A stretch of 64,000 bases of DNA, from positions 1 through 64,000 of the forward strand of contig CBDBEL010000004.1 in the NCBI GenBank assembly GCA_965204415.1. Reading direction: 5' to 3'. The notes beneath the pieces were generated by a model that was given only the letters and a program-made list of their open reading frames with translations, ran no database searches and was not told the DNA's origin. This DNA comes from Aldehydirespirator sp965204415 (GTDB lineage: Bacteria > Actinomycetota > Acidimicrobiia > Acidimicrobiales > Aldehydirespiratoraceae). Position numbers and translations under genes: made by a program. Positions 54,385 to 64,000 of this stretch are shown here, one piece after another (the first letter of the stretch is position 1; every line of letters begins with the position of its first letter).

Positions 54385-54759
54385 ATGGCTGAGACCACCA
54401 TCTATCACAACAAGCATTGAAACTCTTCCAAGAATGCCGTGGCGGTCGCCACGGACGCCGGTGCCGACATCGATGTGGTGCTCTACATGTCGGAGCGCCC
54501 CGACCGTGAGACCCTCGCCGGGATCGTCGAGCGGCTCGAGGATCCGGTGGAGAACCTGGTTCGCAAGGACTCGCAGTTCTCCAAGCTCGGGCTCGACCCC
54601 GACGACTACGTGGGCAACGCCGATGCGGTGGTGGAGGTGCTGCTGAGATACCCGAGGCTGATGCAGCGCCCGGTGCTGGTGCGAGGCGATCGGGCCATCA
54701 TCGGGCGGCCCCTCGGCGACGCCAAGGCCAAGGACCGCCTGGCCGACTTTTTCTCCTGA
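54385..54759 (+). CDS. arsC: ArsC-family protein with in-frame UGA at catalytic Cys12: probable selenoprotein
   Basis: With TGA 54418-54420 read as selenocysteine the frame gives 124 residues: MAETTIYHNKH-Sec-NSSKNA, then a full arsenate reductase (ArsC) fold. The E. coli enzyme begins TIYHNPAC, with catalytic Cys at residue 12; here residue 12 is the UGA. The arsenate-binding arginines also line up (Arg60 in LVRKD, Arg95 in QRPVLV, Arg108 in IGRP). A perfect 7-bp stem with GGTC loop lies 17-34 bases after the TGA (see the SECIS feature). Ribosome site AGAGGAGG overlaps the synthetase end. Alternatives are a Cys-to-stop mutation or sequencing error. The usual C-terminal tail of about 15 residues is missing. 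SelA, SelB and SelC are not in the window. Confidence 0.8.
54437..54454 (+). promoter_or_regulatory. SECIS-like hairpin after the in-frame UGA
   Basis: CCGTGGC and GCCACGG form a perfect 7-bp stem closed by the four-base loop GGTC. The loop starts 24 bases after the UGA. The bacterial SECIS of fdhF has the same GGUC apical loop, with its G-U recognised by SelB, at a similar distance. I see no clear lower stem or bulged U. Confidence 0.65.
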
Positions 54760-54831
54760 TCCCCCCAGCGCCGGTGCGGTTGGCTACCGTGGGCGCCGGA
54801 CACTCACTCAAACCGACCAAAGGGAGAGCCG

Positions 54832-55026
54832 ATGCGCATCGTGGTGGACTTCGACCTGTGCGAGAGCAACGCCGTCTGCATGCAGATCGCGCCCGACATC
54901 TTCGAGGTGCGGGACGACGACTTCCTCTACATCCTCAACGAGACGCCCGGCGAGGCCGACCGGTCCCGGGTGGAGGAGTGCGTGCAACGCTGCCCGAAGC
55001 AGGCCATCTCCATCGCCGAGGACTGA
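54832..55026 (+). CDS. small ferredoxin ([3Fe-4S] or [4Fe-4S])
   Basis: 64 residues: VVDFDLCESNAVCMQIAPDIF and EECVQRCPKQAISI. Cys10, Cys16, Cys50 and Cys54 (Cys-Pro at the last) are the cluster ligands of the small ferredoxins that serve cytochrome P450 or related oxygenases. ATG 54832 has AAGGGAGA upstream. It is followed 46 bases on by a ferredoxin reductase, so the two form an electron-transfer pair. No oxygenase is seen in the window. Confidence 0.88.
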   Translation: MRIVVDFDLCESNAVCMQIAPDIFEVRDDDFLYILNETPGEADRSRVEECVQRCPKQAISIAED

Positions 55027-55072
55027 AGCGGTCGCAGCCGGCACGATCGCCTGACACGGGGAGTTCAGCAGC

Positions 55073-56275
55073 ATGACCCAAGCCCCGCGCGCCGTCACCA
55101 TCGTCGGAGCCTCGCTGGCCGGTCTGAACGCGGCCGAGGCCCTGCGGCGGGAGGGCTTCGAGGGGCCGGTCACCCTGATAGGCGCCGAGGACCACCCGCC
55201 CTATGACCGCCCCCCGCTATCGAAGCAGGTGCTGGCCGGAGCCTGGGAGCCGGAGCGGGCCGCGCTCACCGACCCCGAGGAGCTGCAGGACGACGGGATC
55301 GAGGCTCGTTTCGGCCTGCGGGCCACGGGGTTGGACCTCAGCAGCCGCGAGCTCGCCCTCCACACCGGCGAGACCGTCGCGTTCGACGGGCTCGTCATCG
55401 CCACCGGGGCCCGCTGCCGCACGATGCCGGGCACCGAAGGGCTCAGCGGCGTGCACGTGCTGCGGTCGCTGGACGACTGCCTCGCCCTGCGGGCCGATCT
55501 GGAGGCCGGGCCGCAGCGGGTGGTGGTGGTCGGTGCGGGGTTCATCGGGGCCGAGGTGGCCGCCACCGCCCGGGGCCGCGGCCTGGAGGTGACGGTGGTG
55601 GAGGCGCTGCCCACGCCGCTGGGCCGGGTGCTCGGAGACGAGATGGGCAGCGTCTGCGCCGAGGTCCATCGCGACCACGGCGTCGACCTGCGCACCGGCG
55701 TGGGGGTCGACCGGATCGAGGGCGACCACCGGGTGGAGCGCGTGGTGCTGTCGGACGGTGCGACCGTCGACGCCGATGTGGTGGTCGTCGGCATCGGCGT
55801 GATCCCCAACACCGAGTGGCTCGAAGGCTCCGGCCTCCGGATCGACGACGGGGTGATCTGCGACGCCTCGTGCCTGGCGGCCGAGCGGGTGGCCGCGGCG
55901 GGCGACGTGGCCCGCTGGCCCAACCAGCTCTTCGGCGAGACCATGCGGGTCGAGCATTGGGACAACGCCGCCGCCCAGGGCGCGCACGCAGCCCGGCGGC
56001 TGCTCGACGAGGGGACCGGGCCGTTCGCGCCGGTGCCCTGGTTCTGGAGCGACCAGTACGACCGCAAGATCCAGCTGGCCGGCCGGGTGCGGCCCGACGA
56101 CGAGGTCCGGGTGGTGAACGGCTCCGTCGACGAGCGACGCTTCGCAGCGATCTACGGCCGGGCCGGGCGGATCACCGGCGTGCTCGGCTTCAACCGCCCC
56201 CGCCACGTGATGCGCTACCGGGCCCTGATCGAGCAAGGCGCCAGCTTCGACGACGCCCTCGCCGCCGACTTCTAA
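55073..56275 (+). CDS. FAD-dependent ferredoxin reductase
   Basis: 400 residues of the rhodocoxin/putidaredoxin reductase type. First FAD dinucleotide fold TIVGASLAGLNAAEALRREGF near residue 8, PPYDRPPLSKQ, NAD fold VVVGAGFIGAEVAATARGRG near 145, and AAAGDVARWPNQ of the FAD C-terminal motif. It passes electrons from NAD(P)H to the ferredoxin encoded just upstream. ATG 55073 is close after the ferredoxin gene. The two small protease-like genes that follow are on the other strand. Confidence 0.9.
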   Translation: MTQAPRAVTIVGASLAGLNAAEALRREGFEGPVTLIGAEDHPPYDRPPLSKQVLAGAWEPERAALTDPEELQDDGIEARFGLRATGLDLSSRELALHTGETVAFDGLVIATGARCRTMPGTEGLSGVHVLRSLDDCLALRADLEAGPQRVVVVGAGFIGAEVAATARGRGLEVTVVEALPTPLGRVLGDEMGSVCAEVHRDHGVDLRTGVGVDRIEGDHRVERVVLSDGATVDADVVVVGIGVIPNTEWLEGSGLRIDDGVICDASCLAAERVAAAGDVARWPNQLFGETMRVEHWDNAAAQGAHAARRLLDEGTGPFAPVPWFWSDQYDRKIQLAGRVRPDDEVRVVNGSVDERRFAAIYGRAGRITGVLGFNRPRHVMRYRALIEQGASFDDALAADF

Positions 56276-56662
56276 CTAGGAGACCCACCGCGAGCGAGCC
56301 CCCACCGCGAGCTTGGCAGGCAGCAGCTTCAGGCACTCGTTCACCGGGTCGACCGCCGCTCCGATCGATTCCAGCGCGATCAAGCCAAGCAGCGGCTCGG
56401 CGTCGTCGTCGCCGAAGACGACGTTGCAGTTGCCCCACTTACCCAGCGTCTCGACCACCGCTCCGGCGATCTCCATCTGAACCGTGCTGCCGTCGGCCAA
56501 CTCGTAGGTCTGGAGGCCCTTGGGCCGCAGACCTACGGCCTCGAGGTGCTGACGCGGCACGAACGTGTCGTGCGCGCCCGTGTCGACGAGGAACTCGCCC
56601 TCCCAGGCCCGCTCCGGCTCGGCCGGATTCCTGACGGTCACGGTCGCATAGGTTGCGCCCAT
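56276..56662 (-). CDS. retropepsin-like aspartic protease domain protein
   Basis: 128 residues: ATVTVRNPAEPERAWEGEFLVDTGAHDTFVP, ending LGLIALESIGAAVDPVNECL. VDTGA is the active-site Asp-Thr-Gly of clan AA retropepsin-like peptidases, which act as homodimers. ATG 56662 follows GGAAGGGAGATGGAG. A paralogue lies next to it at 56781. Most bacterial members are uncharacterised single-domain proteins; the stop is immediately after the reductase stop on the other strand. Confidence 0.7.
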   Translation of the reverse strand: MGATYATVTVRNPAEPERAWEGEFLVDTGAHDTFVPRQHLEAVGLRPKGLQTYELADGSTVQMEIAGAVVETLGKWGNCNVVFGDDDAEPLLGLIALESIGAAVDPVNECLKLLPAKLAVGARSRWVS

Positions 56663-56780
56663 GTCTCCATCTCCCTTCCGCGGCGGAACTCCTCTGCGGG
56701 GCCGCCGCCCTTCTGCACCGATGACTGTAACACTATATAAGTAAGAGTAAGTCAATTACATATGAAACTGCACAGGAACC

Positions 56781-57179
56781 TCAGCGCGTCTTGCGGCCGT
56801 GCGGGTCGACTGGGCGTCGGCTGTAGAGGAAGCGCTTGGTTCGCTCGAAGCGCTGATTCACGGGATCGAATCTCAGGGCGGCAGACGCCAGGGCAATCCG
56901 TCCCAGCACCGGCTCGGCGTCGTCGGCGCCGAAGATCACGTTGGTGGCGGTGTACTCGTCCATGAAGTCGAGGCGCGCCGCGCCGACTTCGAGACTTGCC
57001 GATGTGCTGTCGGCCAGTTCGAAGAGCCGGGTGCCCTCCGGCTCTATGCCGATGGCCTGGAGGTGCTTGCGGGGAACCAGGCTGTGCTGAACGTCGGTGT
57101 CGACGAGGAATTCGCCCTCCCAGGCGCACTCCGGCCGGCCCAAGTTCCTTACGGTCACGGTCACGTAAGTAGCGTCCAC
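56781..57179 (-). CDS. retropepsin-like paralogue with altered active site
   Basis: 132 residues, aligning with the 56276 protein along its length (YVTVTVRNLGRPECAWEGEFLVDTDVQHSLVP). The active-site triad DTG reads DTD and the following Ala-His is Val-Gln, so catalysis is unlikely. Start GTG 57179 has ACAGGAGG upstream. It probably arose by duplication and may act as an inactive subunit or be decaying. The 118 bases between the two genes are AT-rich and promoter-like. It ends 111 bases from the CRISPR trailer. Confidence 0.65.
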   Translation of the reverse strand: MDATYVTVTVRNLGRPECAWEGEFLVDTDVQHSLVPRKHLQAIGIEPEGTRLFELADSTSASLEVGAARLDFMDEYTATNVIFGADDAEPVLGRIALASAALRFDPVNQRFERTKRFLYSRRPVDPHGRKTR

Positions 57180-57290
57180 GTTAGGCCTCCTGTCCACCGG
57201 CATCTCTGGCGTAGTTGGTCTAATTTTAGCACTACTTCAATATAGGTCAAGTTATTTCGCTTGCAGTTGCCTACATCCCATAGCAGGTCT

Positions 57291-60200
57291 GGCCTCACCC
57301 CCGCGTAGGCGGGGAGCACCGGCTGGCAGGTCGTCGGCGCGATGGTCGACGCGGGCTCACCCCCGCGTAGGCGGGGAGCGCAAGCCTGAGCAGCCTCAGG
57401 CCGACTACTACACGGGCTCACCCCCGCGTAGGCGGGGAGCACTCGGCCACACCCGACGGGAAGCATTGCACGTCGGGCTCACCCCCGCGTAGGCGGGGAG
57501 CAGCTGGCAGCTGCCCGAGTACGGTCCCAAGGTGGGCTCACCCCCGCGTAGGCGGGGAGCACACCTACAACGCGCTGCAGGTCCGCGGCATGGCGGGCTC
57601 ACCCTCGCGTAGGCGGGGAGCACGACGACACGCCCGAGCATGTCTCGGGCTCGATGGGCTCACCCCCGCGTAGGCGGGGAGCACAGTCGGGCGAGGGCGT
57701 CTGGGTGGGTGCTGTGGGGCTCACCCCCGCGTAGGCGGGGAGCACTTGCGGCGCTGCTTCGTCAACGGCGCCGAATTGGGCTCACCCCCGCGTAGGCGGG
57801 GAGCACTCGCTGGTGCTGCCTGTGGACAACGGCTCCATGGGCTCACCCCCGCGTAGGCGGGGAGCACTGCCTGCGGGTCGCCGCCATGCTCAGCGCTCTG
57901 GGCTCACCCCCGCGTAGGCGGGGAGCACCGACAGTCACGGCGGCCATGCTAGGGGCCGGGGGGGCTCACCCCCCGCGTAGGCGGGGAGCACGGTTCGGGT
58001 TCGGGCAGAGCGGGAGCCGATTCGGGCTCACCCCCGCGTAGGCGGGGAGCACCGGACCGGCTCGAACCAGACGCCCAGCGTCTCGGGCTCACCCCCGCGT
58101 AGGCGGGGAGCACCTCCGCAAAGCCTCGCAGCGGATCGCCCAGCAGGGCTCACCCCCGCGTAGGCGGGGAGCACTGGCGATGGAACTGCCACCGCCTGTA
58201 CCAGTAGGGCTCACCCCCGCGTAGGCGGGGAGCACGACCGCGGCCGCCAGACGATCGGCGACAAGGCGGGCTCACCCCCGCGTAGGCGGGGAGCACGAAG
58301 CCAAGCACATCCAGGACCGCGTCGTCGCGGGCTCACCCCCGCGTAGGCGGGGAGCACCAGCGCCGGAGTGCCCCAACAGAATGTCTTCAGGGCTCACCCC
58401 CGCGTAGGCGGGGAGCACCAGGGGCTGACCGCCGCCCACGCGACGGACATGGGCTCACCCCCGCGTAGGCGGGGAGCACGAGGGTGGCGGTGATGTCGCC
58501 GGCTGCCATCTGGGCTCACCCCCGCGTAGGCGGGGAGCACCTGCGATGGCTCCAGAGGCAGCGGATGTCGTCGGGCTCACCCCCGCGTAGGCGGGGAGCA
58601 CCTGGCGCACGTAGCGAAGGGCGAGATGCGGCTGGGCTCACCCCCGCGTAGGCGGGGAGCACACAGCGACTTCCACTTGAACGTGTGCAAGAGCGGGCTC
58701 ACCCCCGCGTAGGCGGGGAGCACCCCTCTTCCTCGGCTACCACCCCCGCACCTTGGGCTCACCCCCGCGTAGGCGGGGAGCACCGTCCGAGCATCCATCA
58801 CACCGACTTGTAGATGGGCTCACCCCCGCGTAGGCGGGGAGCACAGCACCACCGACGGGCGCCCGTCGACGGTGTCGGGCTCACCCCCGCGTAGGCGGGG
58901 AGCACCGGCGCGGGAGGGGTCCGAGCAGTGGCGGGCGGGGGCTCACCCCCGCGTAGGCGGGGAGCACCGACGACGCCGGCCTGCCCACCGGCCCGCCCCG
59001 GGCTCACCCCCGCGTAGGCGGGGAGCACCTGCACATGCTGGGCGGTCAGCGGGTGATCGAGGGCTCACCCCCGCGTAGGCGGGGAGCACTACATCTACCT
59101 CACCATCGACCCGAACCACCTGGGCTCACCCCCGCGTAGGCGGGGAGCACCGAGGACCGCGGCCCTGCGCCCGGCACGCCTCCGGGCTCACCCCCGCGTA
59201 GGCGGGGAGCACCGGGGGTCCGGGGTGTCCCTCGGGGCTGGCCTGGGCTCACCCCCGCGTAGGCGGGGAGCACGTCGATGGGGCCCTCGACGGTCTGCTT
59301 GCCGCGGGCTCACCCCCGCGTAGGCGGGGAGCACGCTGTCTGGGCGAGGCGTCTGAGGTTGACCATAGGCTCACCCCCGCGTAGGCGGGGAGCACGTCGA
59401 AGCGGGAACGGTCGCGCTGGCTCACGTGGGCTCACCCCCGCGTAGGCGGGGAGCACACATGCCGGCGCGGCCTGGGGGTCGGCTCGGCGGGCTCACCCCC
59501 GCGTAGGCGGGGAGCACAGCCGCTGTTTGAAGGTCGAGCCAAGGCAACCGGGCTCACCCCCGCGTAGGCGGGGAGCACAGGACCTCGTCGACCGTGCGGC
59601 CGGGGTAGTCGGGCTCACCCCCGCGTAGGCGGGGAGCACCGGTGGGCAACGTCTGAAGCGGCTACTGCCACGGGCTCACCCCCGCGTAGGCGGGGAGCAC
59701 CCCGAGATCGTGTTCCGCACCGCCGCGGTGCCGGGCTCACCCCCGCGTAGGCGGGGAGCACTTGAACTCGTGCGCGACCGTGTACGCCCACTCGGGCTCA
59801 CCCCCGCGTAGGCGGGGAGCACCCGAACGAATCGCTCAGCATGGTCATCGTGTCGGGCTCACCCCCGCGTAGGCGGGGAGCACCGTCGTCGATGCGGTCC
59901 TTCTGGTCCCAGATGGGCTCACCCCCGCGTAGGCGGGGAGGACACGGTTCGGTATTCATGCTGGCTAGTGGTCTGGGGCTCACCCCCGCGTAGGCGGGGA
60001 GCACGATCGGGCCTCGCTGGCCGGGGGGCCATCTGGGGGCTCACCCCCGCGTAGGCGGGGAGCACATTGATCCGAGTATCCGAGACTGCCCCGAATCGGG
60101 CTCACCCCCGCGTAGGCGGGGAGCACTGGCCGACCGGTTACGGCCCGGTCGGTGACTTGGGCTCACCCCCGCGTAGGCGGGGAGCACCCTCGACCGACGC

Positions 60201-63200
60201 GCCCTCGACCTTCACAATGGGCTCACCCCCGCGTAGGCGGGGAGCACCGCGCCCCAGTCGGCCCGTATCCCGCTCGACGTGGGCTCACCCCCGCGTAGGC
60301 GGGGAGCACTGCCGTCGTTCCAGGCTGGCGGCCTGCATCTTGGGCTCACCCCCGCGTAGGCGGGGAGCACACCCGATCCACTACTGGGCTCGGCCTCGGT
60401 TCGGGCTCACCCCCGCGTAGGCGGGGAGCACTCGCAATTCACTCTCGACAAACTGAAAGCACTGGGCTCACCCCCGCGTAGGCGGGGAGCACAGATCGCG
60501 CCAGAGCTTCCCGCTCCGAGTTTTGGGCTCACCCCCGCGTAGGCGGGGAGCACCGCGGGCGGTGTCGATGTGGTCGCCGGGCCGTAGGGCTCACCCCCGC
60601 GTAGGCGGGGAGCACCGCTCCCCGAGACCCAGAACGAACCGGGGTGGGGGCTCACCCCCGCGTAGGCGGGGAGCACGTCTCCGATGTCGTCCAGCACCCC
60701 GCGAGCCTGGGCTCACCCCCGCGTAGGCGGGGAGCACAGGATCAGATCCATCCCCTGGGTGCCGCCGTAGGGCTCACCCCCGCGTAGGCGGGGAGCACGG
60801 ACTCGTGGGGCGCAGGCCCGGCTCTGACCAGGGCTCACCCCCGCGTAGGCGGGGAGCACCTGGTGGCCGTACTGGCAGGTGTGCGCCCACACAGGCTCAC
60901 CCCCGCGTAGGCGGGGAGCACGTCCTCTTGCCGCTCGGAGTCCGGGGGCCAGCAGGCTCACCCCCGCGTAGGCGGGGAGCACACCGTGTTGGTGGCGTCC
61001 ACACGCAGGCCTTCGGGCTCACCCCCGCGTAGGCGGGGAGCACCGAGCGGGCCAATTCGGGTGCGTCGGCGGGCCCGGGCTCACCCCCGCGTAGGCGGGG
61101 AGCACCGGTCTGCGAGCACCGGCAGATTGCCGACGATCGGCTCACCCCCGCGTAGGCGGGGAGCACCAGGCCAGGCGGGACTCGGTCGGGCCGGGTTCGG
61201 GCTCACCCCCGCGTAGGCGGGGAGCACAACATGTGGACAGGTAGTAGCCGTCCAATTGGGGGCTCACCCCCGCGTAGGCGGGGAGCACCACTGCTCGGGG
61301 GTCCGGGCCCACTTCCTCTCGGGCTCACCCCCGCGTAGGCGGGGAGCACCTTCTCGAGCGCCGAGTCGGCCGCGATGACCTGGGCTCACCCCCGCGTAGG
61401 CGGGGAGCACAGCATGTTCGGCCAGTCGCCGAGCTCGGGCGCGGGCTCACCCCCGCGTAGGCGGGGAGCACTCGAGCACGCCAAGGAACCTCGGGTTGGC
61501 GTAGGGCTCACCCCCGCGTAGGCGGGGAGCACACGAGGTCGGCGGGTGTGACGATGCGGACGGTGGGCTCACCCCCGCGTAGGCGGGGAGCACCGCTCCC
61601 CACGCCGGGCCTCTCCTAGGCCCGTGGGCTCACCCCCGCGTAGGCGGGGAGCACGCCATTCGGTCACTCCCCAGCCCGCCTAATTCGGGCTCACCCCCGC
61701 GTAGGCGGGGAGCACCCTATCGCGATGTGGTCCGGCAAGTAGCTCAGAGGCTCACCCCCGCGTAGGCGGGGAGCACACCTCGGAGCGGGGCAGCCTCGGC
61801 CCTAGCCAGGGCTCACCCCCGCGTAGGCGGGGAGCACCCCGCGGTGCTGGAGCGCACGTACAGGGTGGCGGGCTCACCCCCGCGTAGGCGGGGAGCACAG
61901 CAAAGTTAGAGGCCGCATACTCTTGCACTTGGGCTCACCCCCGCGTAGGCGGGGAGCACGACACGTCGGCGAGGGACAGGCCCGGAGCCACGGGCTCACC
62001 CCCGCGTAGGCGGGGAGCACTGTCCAGCAGAGCGTTATGGGGGCCGGGAGTAGGGCTCACCCCCGCGTAGGCGGGGAGCACAACGTGATCGTGACCACCA
62101 CGGCGGTAGCGCCGGGCTCACCCCCGCGTAGGCGGGGAGCACGTGGCCGAGCGGCTGGAGGCGGGCACGTTGACGGGCTCACCCCCGCGTAGGCGGGGAG
62201 CACCGAGCGGGCCAATTCGGGTGCGTCGGCGGGCCCGGGCTCACCCCCGCGTAGGCGGGGAGCACGGTGTTCCTCTCCAAGTAGGCGGATGCAATCTGGG
62301 CTCACCCCCGCGTAGGCGGGGAGCACCTGCTGCGCGCCGATTGCGAGTGCGGTGCGCCGGGCTCACCCCCGCGTAGGCGGGGAGCACCGACTGCGCTCCT
62401 GCGGTGATGCCCGCCGGCTAGGCTCACCCCCGCGTAGGCGGGGAGCACCTCCACGCAGCACATCCAAATGACCGCCTTGCGGGCTCACCCCCGCGTAGGC
62501 GGGGAGCACGCGATGGATGTCGGCTTCGGCGGCAGCCGCGAGGGCTCACCCCCGCGTAGGCGGGGAGCACGGGGAGGTAGGCGGGGAGGTAGGCGCGCGT
62601 GTGGGCTCACCCCCGCGTAGGCGGGGAGCACCGTGCAATCTCGGCGCATTCCAGCGCCCATGTGGGCTCACCCCCGCGTAGGCGGGGAGCACCACTGCTC
62701 GGGGGTCCGGGCCCACTTCCTCTCGGGCTCACCCCCGCGTAGGCGGGGAGCACGCCACCGGCTCTAGCCATGTGCCTATCGGAACGGGCTCACCCCCGCG
62801 TAGGCGGGGAGCACATCTGCATGTTGCGGCGTGCGAACATGTCCTTGGGCTCACCCCCGCGTAGGCGGGGAGCACCCCCGCGAGGCGGTGATCGACGCCT
62901 ACGACACGGGCTCACCCCCGCGTAGGCGGGGAGCACCGAGTGTGGCACACGCTCGGCAGGCAGCGTTCGGGCTCACCCCCGCGTAGGCGGGGAGCACCCA
63001 ACGTCACCGAGAACTCCGCGACAGTGCGGGGCTCACCCCCGCGTAGGCGGGGAGCACCTGTCGGTCGCCGCTCCCATGCGGGTAGCTGGGGGCTCACCCC
63101 CGCGTAGGCGGGGAGCACCGTCACCAATCCGGCCATGACCGCTAGCCGCACGGCTCACCCCCGCGTAGGCGGGGAGCACGACGGATTCCTCTGTGACCGC

Positions 63201-64000
63201 CCAGGGGCCGAGGGCTCACCCCCGCGTAGGCGGGGAGCACGGGCTGGTGGGCCTAGCAGTGGCGCTGCTGGTGGGCTCACCCCCGCGTAGGCGGGGAGCA
63301 CAAGCTCCGGAGTCGGGGCTCGGCCCGCTTGTCGGGCTCACCCCCGCGTAGGCGGGGAGCACCCGTCAGTGTGGCAGTAGTGGACCTTCCCGCCGGGCTC
63401 ACCCCCGCGTAGGCGGGGAGCACAAGCTCAATGGCTCAACGTGCACATGCGTGGCGGGCTCACCCCCGCGTAGGCGGGGAGCACGTCCAAATGTGGACAT
63501 GGCGGGCGAGTGAAGTTCAGGCTCACCCCCGCGTAGGCGGGGAGCACTACACAAACCGTGCAGATCGAAGTAGAGATAACGGGCTCACCCCCGCGTAGGC
63601 GGGGAGCACACCCGCGTCGCCGCGCTCATCAAAGAATTCGGGGGCTCACCCCCGCGTAGGCGGGGAGCACTAGTCGTCGCCCCACTGCATCGCCCCAGCG
63701 TTGGGCTCACCCCCGCGTAGGCGGGGAGCACCACTATCAGACGGCCGATCAGGCGGCTGACTGGGGCTCACCCCCGCGTAGGCGGGGAGCACCGCGTTTC
63801 GTGTCGGCTCCGCATTCCTCGCACGGGCTCACCCCCGCGTAGGCGGGGAGCACCGCTTTTGGGTCTCGGTCATCGGGGGGTCCTCAGGCTCACCCCCGCG
63901 TAGGCGGGGAGCACCGGGATCGGGCTCAGCGGCCTGCTGCTAGTCTTGGGCTCACCCCCGCGTAGGCGGGGAGCACCGGCGACTACGCCCGGATCCGGTC
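57291..64000 (-). CRISPR. type I-E-style CRISPR array, 110 repeats, open at the window end
   Basis: The repeat is 29 bases; on the minus strand it starts GTGCTCCCCGCC and ends GGGGGTGAGCCC, the actinobacterial type I-E form with a 6-7 bp GC stem. I counted 110 repeat starts from 57291 to 63948, at 59-63 (mostly 61) base intervals, so 109 complete spacers of 30-34 bases plus 24 bases of another. Repeats at the left end are degenerate (57291 has a GGCC start, 57353 ends GCGC, 57475 ends CAG, 57595 has a C-to-T change), marking the trailer; single-base variants, chiefly G-to-A at the first base, occur elsewhere (59367, 60893, 60954, 61748, 62420, 63519, 63886), and 59915 ends GAC for CAC. The 57962 copy has an extra C. 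Leader and cas genes should lie beyond the right edge; none is in the window. Confidence 0.98.

Noticed and set aside
57180..57290. CRISPR leader on the left side of the array
   Set aside because: The repeat orientation and the degenerate first repeats mark this end as the trailer, and no cas genes adjoin it.
57300..63200. Many 65-117-codon open frames with repeated Ala-Pro-Arg-Leu-Arg-Gly-Gly or Leu-Pro-Ala-Tyr-Ala motifs
   Set aside because: They are translations of the CRISPR repeat in different frames, interrupted by spacers, without ribosome sites.

Overview
This is a GC-rich chromosomal segment (well over 60% GC in most coding lines, many GTG and TTG starts). A CarD-type RNA polymerase-binding protein, several luciferase-like flavin or F420 oxidoreductases and an ImuA'/ImuB/DnaE2 mutasome with actinobacterial-style LexA boxes point to an actinobacterium. 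The abundance of acyl-CoA, CoA-transferase, amidohydrolase and ABC-uptake genes recalls Acidimicrobiia, but no rRNA, tRNA or phylogenetic marker is present to prove it.

Layout. (1) 1-17.6 kb is catabolism and uptake: the start of an acyl-CoA dehydrogenase, two luciferase-like oxidoreductases, SDRs, a thiolase reduced to a 30-codon scar, CarD, a CapA-like protein, a D-aminoacylase relative, a ThDP enzyme with a GntR regulator, a NitT/TauT-type ABC transporter, an enamidase-like hydrolase, a class III CoA-transferase and an M20 peptidase. (2) 17.6-18.6 kb is a broken DUF433/DUF5615 toxin-antitoxin pair. (3) 18.7-38.6 kb is a complete class 1 DISARM antiphage locus on the minus strand (drmD, drmMI, drmA, drmB, drmC). 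It has a short DUF4062 protein in front of drmD, two uncharacterised genes (one with a PD-(D/E)XK motif) directly upstream of drmA, and two plus-strand genes in the middle (a HEPN-motif protein and a stand-alone HKD nuclease). A low-GC tract spans the HKD nuclease and the C-terminal part of drmMI. (4) 38.8-46.6 kb holds a coiled-coil membrane protein, then dnaE2 and imuA'-imuB, each unit behind a LexA box, separated by degenerate HicAB remnants. imuB is preceded by a 59-bp tandem repeat that copies its own start codon. (5) 46.8-56.3 kb is again metabolic: a serine hydrolase, a family 5 solute-binding lipoprotein, a D-aminoacylase, an SDR, an acyl-CoA synthetase, a ferredoxin and a ferredoxin reductase. 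Between the synthetase and the ferredoxin lies an ArsC-family gene whose catalytic Cys12 codon is TGA, followed by a SECIS-like hairpin, i.e. a probable selenoprotein. (6) 56.3-57.2 kb has two paralogous retropepsin-like genes. (7) 57.3-64.0 kb is a type I-E-style CRISPR array of 110 repeats that runs off the window. It reads on the minus strand, so leader and cas genes should lie to the right.

The most notable items are the probable selenocysteine arsenate reductase-like protein, the DISARM locus with its embedded nuclease/HEPN cargo beside a very long CRISPR array, and the repeated-start leader of imuB. All functional statements are read from sequence and family knowledge; no database search was run.
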